Source of the DNA: Candidatus Dojkabacteria bacterium
GTDB lineage: Bacteria > Patescibacteriota > Dojkabacteria > SC72 > JAHDCA01
DNA: 10,371 nucleotides
Direction of reading: 5' to 3'
Assembly (NCBI GenBank): GCA_020630115.1
Contig: JAHDCA010000022.1
Span: forward strand, 1-10,371
Position 1 is the first letter of the stretch, and each line of letters starts with the position of its first letter. Below, piece by piece: positions 5,254-10,371 of this stretch. The position numbers were made by a program, and so were the translations under genes. The notes under the pieces are model-generated. The model worked only from the letters and a program-made list of their open reading frames with translations, was not told the origin of the DNA and made no database searches.

Positions 5254-7839
5254 TCAACATACTTCCTGAGTATGACTTCTTAAACATTTTATATCAACCT
5301 CTTTATTTATAAATAAGTAGGATCCATTAACTAACAAAAGTGTTAAAAGAACTACAACTAATGCTATGCTTACTTTCTCATCTCTTTTTTTACATAGTAC
5401 GATATAAGATAAGATCATAGCCAAAAGCCCGATCGTAATTGCTATCTGTACGTTATAGACAGTATTATCTCTATAATTCATATCCACATGGTTTTTACCA
5501 TCTTCAAGGAGTTCTGATGGTACATATATCGCCATGAATGCTTCGTTTGATCTGAACACCTCTAGTCTAGAATTATTTATTGTTGCCTCCCAGTTCTTAT
5601 CATAATGCTGACTTATAAAAATCCATTCACCATCATCGTCATCTATATCAAATTCTATTGATTCTGAATAAACAACAATATCTGATATCTCACCCCTCAC
5701 CTTTGATGATCTTTCGATAGAATCATCAATACTATCAACATAGACGTATTCTCTAGGATCGTAATCAAAACCATCATCTTTCTCATCACTTAACTCACCA
5801 GCTAGTACCTGGTCCACAGTATATACGCGTTTATAAAAATCAATTCTCTCAAGTATCAGGTAGTTAGTATCCTCATGGACTATTTTATAACCTAGTTCAG
5901 AAATTTTTAGATCTAGATTATCTTCACTAAGTTCATGAACATGTAGTCCTCTAGTTTCTAGAATCACATACTTCACATTACTTATTGAAAAGAGGTTACT
6001 CTCCAAATCGTTTGCCCAAATTATTCCGTTTCCGGTTATCAGCTCATTATCAAGAGTATCCTTGAATAGATCAATATACTTGCTTGGTAAGGTTGGAGCG
6101 TATCCACCTAGCTCCTCTATGCCATATACACTAAGAACATTTGATGGGAAAAAGTTAAATGAGCCTTTTGAGACAAAGACCCTAAAATAATCCTCGTCGT
6201 TAACTATATACTCTTGTCCATTAAACTTTGGGTAAAAAATCTCTTTAGGTGAAACTTCATTAAAACTCGAAGTAAAAAGAAATAGCTCCATGAAAGCCAT
6301 TAAGATCAAAGGAACCGCATAGTACTTCGTATCCCCTTTTATATATATATATAAAGCAACTGAGATCCCGATATAAATGATTAAATGTTTTAATAACACT
6401 TTGCTAATAGCAAGTGAGTAAATCAAACCGCTAATTTTAATAGAGACAACCTCGTTGCTGTCAAATAACAGAGTTAAAGAAAGCAATACTAAACCAAAGA
6501 TAATAAAGATTGATGCATTAGTTAATAACTTACTTAACTTTAGTGATTTCATTTTATTAAAAAGCCATTCAAGGTTTAATGTTCCTACAAACACAATCCA
6601 AAAATTCAATATCGCGATAATTCTATATTGATTACCCAAACCAACAATTGGCAGCCTTGCCCACAGGGATGCAATAGGTTTTACACCATTCATAGCACAG
6701 TAGAAAAGTACAATTGTAATAATACCAATGTAAGGGACTAAATCTTCTTTTCTTTTCACCCTTCTGAAACTAAGCAATAACAGTGGAAGAAAAATCAAAG
6801 AGCTGTACCTTGCATACTCAACAGAGTTAATCGGGCCTCGGTATTCGGACTCGGCACCATTTCCAAAGATATCTGGTGAAACAAACCCCATATTTTGCTG
6901 TATAAATCCTTTAGCATCGCAAATCAGACACTCAGTCGCTACTTTGCGATCTTGATTTCCGCGTAAACCAGTTTGTATATCAGAGTACATCCGACCAAGA
7001 AACTGATATGACATCGAGATACTTAATATTGTAAACAATAGGATCAGGAAGTACTTTTTAATTTCAAAGGTTTTTCGATAAAAGTCGTAGATTATGTACC
7101 CAATTGTAAAAACACATAGAGATATTAATATGTAAATAATTACTTGTGGGTATCCAGAGTTTATAGCTAGAAATAGGATAGCAAAATAATAAAAGTAGTT
7201 TTTTAATCTCACTACTTCCTCAAATAAGATTTTACTCAGCAGCAGGAATATTAATGGAATCCACATACCTGTTGCAAGATGTTGAGGGAAGTTTAGCCAT
7301 ACAGAATGATGTGTAGAAAACCCCCAAGCGACACTTCCAAGTATTGCAACTTGATTATTAAGGTCATAATATCTCAATAATTTATACATAAAGTAGCTTG
7401 CGAGTGTAAGCATTAGTATAAGGGTTAGATTCATAGCAACAATCTGATCAAAGAAGAGCATTGGTAAGTTTAGTAAGATCTCACCAAAAGGAAATATATA
7501 AAAAACAACACCAGTACCTATAAAATGGTTATATTCTAAAATATTCCAGTTCTTTAAATTCTCCCAGAACACGTAAAACCGAGGATTATGGATCAATGCT
7601 GAATCAAACAAAACACCGTTTAAGTATTCATTATCGTAACCCGTATATACACCCGATGTATTAAAAACATTTTCAAGTGCAGATAAGTAGCCGGAGCCAT
7701 CAAAACGAAACAGTACAAAGATTGATGAAAGTAATAAGAGTAAGAAAAACACATATCTTTCATCGAAACGATATAGATGTGTTTCGATTCTTACTAAGTA
7801 TTCACTCGCCTTATCAATATATTTTTTTATTAGTTTCAT
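5254..7839 (-). CDS. YfhO-family multi-pass membrane protein (predicted GT-C glycosyltransferase)
   Basis: The protein has 861 residues: a membrane helix at about 29-45, an outer loop with YDNEYLNG (68-75), a series of hydrophobic helices to about residue 520, an extracytoplasmic domain (about 525-795) and two more helices (about 797-815 and 823-843). Matches to the YfhO family include GGYAPTLPSKY (578-588) and ISQHYDKNWEATINN with FRSNEAFMAIYVP in the C-terminal soluble domain. Family members such as Bacillus/Listeria YfhO are linked to glycosylation of cell-wall polymers using polyprenyl-phosphate sugars outside the membrane; that role here is inferred. Unusual points are a CLIC (CxxC, 304-307) loop motif, an acidic stretch at about 682-740, an extra final helix and a tail with Cys852 and Cys861. 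It lies between the GT2-GT4 gene (39-nt gap) and rmd. The TGA stop shows standard code usage. Confidence 0.8.
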   Translation of the reverse strand: MKLIKKYIDKASEYLVRIETHLYRFDERYVFFLLLLLSSIFVLFRFDGSGYLSALENVFNTSGVYTGYDNEYLNGVLFDSALIHNPRFYVFWENLKNWNILEYNHFIGTGVVFYIFPFGEILLNLPMLFFDQIVAMNLTLILMLTLASYFMYKLLRYYDLNNQVAILGSVAWGFSTHHSVWLNFPQHLATGMWIPLIFLLLSKILFEEVVRLKNYFYYFAILFLAINSGYPQVIIYILISLCVFTIGYIIYDFYRKTFEIKKYFLILLFTILSISMSYQFLGRMYSDIQTGLRGNQDRKVATECLICDAKGFIQQNMGFVSPDIFGNGAESEYRGPINSVEYARYSSLIFLPLLLLSFRRVKRKEDLVPYIGIITIVLFYCAMNGVKPIASLWARLPIVGLGNQYRIIAILNFWIVFVGTLNLEWLFNKMKSLKLSKLLTNASIFIIFGLVLLSLTLLFDSNEVVSIKISGLIYSLAISKVLLKHLIIYIGISVALYIYIKGDTKYYAVPLILMAFMELFLFTSSFNEVSPKEIFYPKFNGQEYIVNDEDYFRVFVSKGSFNFFPSNVLSVYGIEELGGYAPTLPSKYIDLFKDTLDNELITGNGIIWANDLESNLFSISNVKYVILETRGLHVHELSEDNLDLKISELGYKIVHEDTNYLILERIDFYKRVYTVDQVLAGELSDEKDDGFDYDPREYVYVDSIDDSIERSSKVRGEISDIVVYSESIEFDIDDDDGEWIFISQHYDKNWEATINNSRLEVFRSNEAFMAIYVPSELLEDGKNHVDMNYRDNTVYNVQIAITIGLLAMILSYIVLCKKRDEKVSIALVVVLLTLLLVNGSYLFINKEVDIKCLRSHTQEVC
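6340..6353. repeat. Seven-unit TA dinucleotide tract inside the YfhO-like gene
   Basis: A 14-nt uninterrupted TA repeat encodes the alternating IYIYI segment near residue 498 of the YfhO-like protein. Gain or loss of one unit would shift the frame in the middle of the gene. The tract is short, so instability is only a possibility. Confidence 0.7.
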
Positions 7840-7878
7840 ATTATTATGGCTAAAGGCTTTTAAATAATAGGTAAATGA

Positions 7879-9987
7879 CTATTCTACAATTCGCTTAAGA
7901 GGTTGATAAAGTCTACGAATCTTTACATATAAATTTTTGTTCTCTTTCGTTTTCTCAACAACCAAACCTTTTAATCTAAAGAACATCTTATGAATAATAC
8001 TCGTATCTTTGCGATCTCCCCTGTACATGTACCTATCAAAGGACTTTAGGTATCTCCACTTCTTTCGTAATTTATCAATGTCAACCTCCCTATTTAACTC
8101 ATCCATTACAATTTCATTTAGTTTGTAACCTATATCTGAGTTCTTTTGACTTGGTACTTTTGAAGGCGACTTTGAGGCTAAGGCTTTCTCGATCAGAACT
8201 TCGAACTCACTAAATAGAGAATACGTAAATATATGCTCTTTAAACTCAGGTATCATATTAGTAATAATCTCTCTATTTAGCTGATTGTCGTGGACAATGA
8301 TATTATTATTAAAGCTTAAGGCATCAAATATTGGGATCCCAAAACCTTCGTATTGGCTAGGGAATATGACCAGCTTGGCGTTTTTATAAGCCTGATATAT
8401 CTGTTGATCACTTAGAAAGCCACTCTTAAGAACTTGGATATTATCTTTCTTTTCAATTAATCTCTTTGGCCCAAGAATCACATAGTTGTTCTTCTTATCG
8501 TTAGCTATGCTTTCGATAAACGGTTCAATTGATTTATGCTTATAATCATTACCCATTACAAGTATATAGTCGTCGAATCGAATTTTATTCTCAGCAGAAT
8601 CATCAACTTGAACATCTATTAAACTGTCATCTCTTCCAAGGTAAACTGTTTCGAACTTCTTTCTTATATCAGTTTGTTCGTCCTCAGTCCAAAAGTCGTC
8701 GTAAAAATGAAGTGCATCATCTCTGGAGTAGTCACTGATAGTAATAATCCTATCGCTATACGTAATAGTATCTAGGAAGATTTGTTTTTTTGAGTGATCA
8801 GTATTGAGGAGATAATTAGATCTAACTCCTATGATATCGAATAAACAGACTATGTTTTTCAAAGCTATCTTTGTTACCAGTCTGAGGTGATCATGCAAAA
8901 AGATCTGCCCAGGTGTGACACTTATATCAAATAGTGCTTGCTCGTAATCAATGACAAAATCATCCGGACTCAAGATCTCTAATCCAAATTGATCGAGATT
9001 ATGAAATTTTTTAGCTTCATTATTAGCCAATACCGTAACTTCGATACTAGGATCGTTTAGTTCAGCGAAGGTCTTAAGTGTATACAACATAACTTTAGCT
9101 GTACCATTAAAAGCTGAGGGCATGTAGTATAGATCGATCAAGATTCTTTTCTTATCATAAAGCTTTCCGATTATAGGTGCGAAATACTCAACAGCATCAA
9201 CATCGACATGCACATAACGTTGAACAGAGTTTAAGAAGTGTTTATGAGTCTCAAGTAAGAATTTTGTGTTTTTTTTGTTCTGAGCGATTTTCTTCTCTGA
9301 ACTGAAGCTTCTACTTTCGTAATGCTTAACAAATGCGTGATTCGCTACTACCGAGCTATATCCGTAATCATTAATCCTCTGACAAAAATCGTTCTCCTCT
9401 TGGTATCCTGGTGAGTACTTTGTATCAAAAAGCCCGAAATTCTCTATAAGTGATCTTCTAATTAACAAGCAAAACCCCATACCTGTAGGCATATTAGCTG
9501 TCCTAGGTAAGTATCTCTTTAGATTTTCGTAAAGTTCGTACGATCTTTCAGGAGTTATCTCAGTATGATTTAAATGGTTATGAATCGGTATTGAAAATAT
9601 TGTTGCATTATTAGATCGCGGGGTAACTGTACCCACTCTTTCATGGGAGTACAAAACATCAATCATCTCTTCGATAGCATCACCAACAACTTCAGTATCT
9701 GTATTCAATAATAAGATATCATTATCAGTCTTATCAAGATTGAAAACTGCATTATTACAATTTTCAACAAAGCCCAAGTTTCTTTCGTTAAGAAAATATT
9801 TAAAATTCTTTTGCCCATCTACTGCTTTAAGGATATTCTCTTCGATCTCTTTATATTCTGGGCCCCTGTCATTAGCCAGGATTATTGTGTGTCTCTTATC
9901 AACTTGTTTGATAAGTGAATGAATGCATTCGTTAAGAGAATCCCAATCTCCATAAACCGGCAATACTATGGTAATGTTTTTATTCAT
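7879..9987 (-). CDS. Two-domain glycosyltransferase (GT2 N-terminal, GT4 C-terminal)
   Basis: The protein has 702 residues. Residues 1-230 are a GT-A domain of family 2: ITIVLPVYGDWDSLNECI (5-22), RNLGFVENCNNA (69-80), LLLNTDTEV (92-100, metal-binding DxD-like site), PTGMGFCLLIRR (167-178) and GYQEENDFCQR (194-204, probable catalytic base). This pattern is typical of rhamnosyltransferase-like enzymes. A linker of about 50 residues leads to a GT-B domain of family 4 (about 281-605) with YILVMGNDYKHKS (474-486), YVILGPK (502-508) and FPSQYEGFGIPIFDAL (542-557). In the usual EX7E pair the second acid is Asp555. The C-terminal 60 residues are very basic and may bind the membrane surface. Two active sites suggest that two successive sugars are added to a lipid-linked glycan in the cytoplasm; GDP-D-rhamnose from the neighbouring enzymes is a reasonable donor, not proven. 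No Shine-Dalgarno site precedes the ATG. Confidence 0.9.
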   Translation of the reverse strand: MNKNITIVLPVYGDWDSLNECIHSLIKQVDKRHTIILANDRGPEYKEIEENILKAVDGQKNFKYFLNERNLGFVENCNNAVFNLDKTDNDILLLNTDTEVVGDAIEEMIDVLYSHERVGTVTPRSNNATIFSIPIHNHLNHTEITPERSYELYENLKRYLPRTANMPTGMGFCLLIRRSLIENFGLFDTKYSPGYQEENDFCQRINDYGYSSVVANHAFVKHYESRSFSSEKKIAQNKKNTKFLLETHKHFLNSVQRYVHVDVDAVEYFAPIIGKLYDKKRILIDLYYMPSAFNGTAKVMLYTLKTFAELNDPSIEVTVLANNEAKKFHNLDQFGLEILSPDDFVIDYEQALFDISVTPGQIFLHDHLRLVTKIALKNIVCLFDIIGVRSNYLLNTDHSKKQIFLDTITYSDRIITISDYSRDDALHFYDDFWTEDEQTDIRKKFETVYLGRDDSLIDVQVDDSAENKIRFDDYILVMGNDYKHKSIEPFIESIANDKKNNYVILGPKRLIEKKDNIQVLKSGFLSDQQIYQAYKNAKLVIFPSQYEGFGIPIFDALSFNNNIIVHDNQLNREIITNMIPEFKEHIFTYSLFSEFEVLIEKALASKSPSKVPSQKNSDIGYKLNEIVMDELNREVDIDKLRKKWRYLKSFDRYMYRGDRKDTSIIHKMFFRLKGLVVEKTKENKNLYVKIRRLYQPLKRIVE

Positions 9988-10021
9988 TTTGGTTCAAGAA
10001 TTAACAGATTAGGTTTTCCAA

Positions 10022-10027
10022 ATTATA
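10022..10027 (-). promoter_or_regulatory. Candidate -10 box (TATAAT) upstream of the GT2-GT4 gene
   Basis: In the 91-bp gap before the glycosyltransferase gene the minus strand contains a perfect TATAAT, 34 nt before the ATG at 9987. A start about 7 nt downstream would leave a leader of roughly 28 nt. No TTGACA-like -35 is found at 17 bp. The gap is the longest in the minus block, so a separate promoter for the four downstream genes is plausible; read-through from the upstream gene is also possible. Confidence 0.45.
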
Positions 10028-10078
10028 CTAAAATCATTCATCAATACTAGTTAGGAATATTAATCGTGATAATAAACT

Positions 10079-10371
10079 TTATTTTTCACGAAAATACAAA
10101 AAAGCTCCTGGTAAGGTTGATAAGAGTACCACCACTGAGATTAGCAGCCCCATCAATTTGATATCATCTTCAATAAAACTATCACCAAGTACTTGAAGAT
10201 AAACCAGATCTCTCAAGCCAATTCCTGCAATTGAGATTGGGATGATAGATATGATATTAACAATAGGTATCGTCATAACAAACACTGAGAAATTTGCATC
10301 AATCCCAACACTTGTACCGATAACAAATGCCGTCATTGTCATTATGCTTTGAATCGCAATAGTTAAACAAA
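10079..10371 (-). CDS. Flippase-like membrane protein, LPG-synthase transmembrane family (partial, C-terminal)
   Basis: The frame is open to the right edge and encodes the last 97 residues of a larger protein. The in-frame ATG at 10342 is an internal methionine, since coding continues upstream of it without a stop. The visible part is mostly hydrophobic, with membrane segments ending in a short basic tail (YFREK). The segment IPIVNIISIIPISIAGIGLRDL matches the conserved C-terminal motif (PxSIxGxGxRE-like) of the UPF0104/YbhN/AglD group, related to the membrane part of lysylphosphatidylglycerol synthase. Several members occur beside glycosyltransferases and are thought to move or handle polyprenyl-phosphate sugars; that function is uncertain. 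It lies 91 nt upstream of the GT2-GT4 gene on the same strand and could supply, or belong to, the same glycan pathway. Confidence 0.75.
   Translation of the reverse strand, partial: CLTIAIQSIMTMTAFVIGTSVGIDANFSVFVMTIPIVNIISIIPISIAGIGLRDLVYLQVLGDSFIEDDIKLMGLLISVVVLLSTLPGAFLYFREK

Noticed and set aside
3298..5256. Recoded UGA (glycine or tryptophan) as in some candidate-phylum bacteria
   Set aside because: TGA ends the ATPase (3298-3300) and the YfhO-like gene (5254-5256) at sensible places directly next to the following genes, so it acts as stop here.
8023..8032. Palindrome GTACATGTAC
   Set aside because: A 10-bp palindrome inside the GT2-GT4 coding sequence with no partner site or regulatory position; expected by chance in 10 kb.
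8529..9922. Plus-strand open frames of 60-69 residues
   Set aside because: Antisense to the GT2-GT4 gene, whose domains are continuous through both areas.
10079..10342. Complete small 87-residue membrane protein starting at 10342
   Set aside because: The frame remains open to the window edge and the upstream residues are also hydrophobic; the family motif is one normally found near the C-terminus of a longer protein, so this is a truncated large gene.
1..10371. CRISPR array, tRNA, insertion sequence or prophage remnants
   Set aside because: No regularly spaced repeats, no cloverleaf-like sequence with a TTCNANNC arm, and no transposase or integrase motif were seen; genes fill almost the entire window.

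Overview
This window is a surface-polysaccharide (glycan) locus from an AT-rich bacterium. It carries nine protein genes, two of them cut by the window edges, in two plus/minus blocks with very little intergenic space. No stretch longer than 300 bases lacks a gene. I see no tRNA, rRNA, CRISPR array, insertion sequence or attachment site. TGA ends two genes (the ABC ATPase and the YfhO-like protein), so the standard code applies. None of the eight visible start codons has a Shine-Dalgarno-like GGAG/GAGG/AGGA upstream. AT-rich tightly packed genes, consensus sigma70-type -10 boxes and missing Shine-Dalgarno sites would fit a candidate-phylum (Patescibacteria/CPR-like) genome. This is an inference only, because no marker gene is present.

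Layout. Bases 1-1036 (minus) hold the first 345 residues of a thiamine-pyrophosphate enzyme of the acetolactate synthase family, running off the left edge. A 47-bp divergent intergenic region with two facing -10 boxes separates it from a plus-strand trio: an FkbM-type methyltransferase (1084-1731), a Wzm-like ABC-2 permease (1772-2554) and a Wzt-like ATPase (2554-3300). The trio meets a minus-strand block tail to tail at 3300/3304, where an 8-bp perfect hairpin covers both stop codons. In transcription order the minus block is: a partial flippase-like/LPG-synthase-type membrane protein (10371-10079), a two-domain GT2-GT4 glycosyltransferase (9987-7879), a YfhO-family membrane protein (7839-5254), GDP-4-keto-6-deoxymannose reductase (5240-4323) and GDP-mannose 4,6-dehydratase (4317-3304).

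How the genes may work together. Gmd and Rmd would convert GDP-mannose to GDP-D-rhamnose. The bifunctional glycosyltransferase would build a cytoplasmic lipid-linked chain that may contain D-rhamnose. The FkbM enzyme could O-methylate it, and Wzm/Wzt would export it. The YfhO-like GT-C protein, perhaps with the flippase-like protein, could decorate the glycan on the outer face of the membrane. The acetolactate-synthase-like enzyme may be ordinary metabolism, or a sugar-branching enzyme acting on the keto sugar made by Gmd. The most interesting points are the paired leaderless-type promoters, the general lack of Shine-Dalgarno sites, an altered YxxxK motif in Rmd, the stop-spanning hairpin and the possible role of the TPP enzyme.
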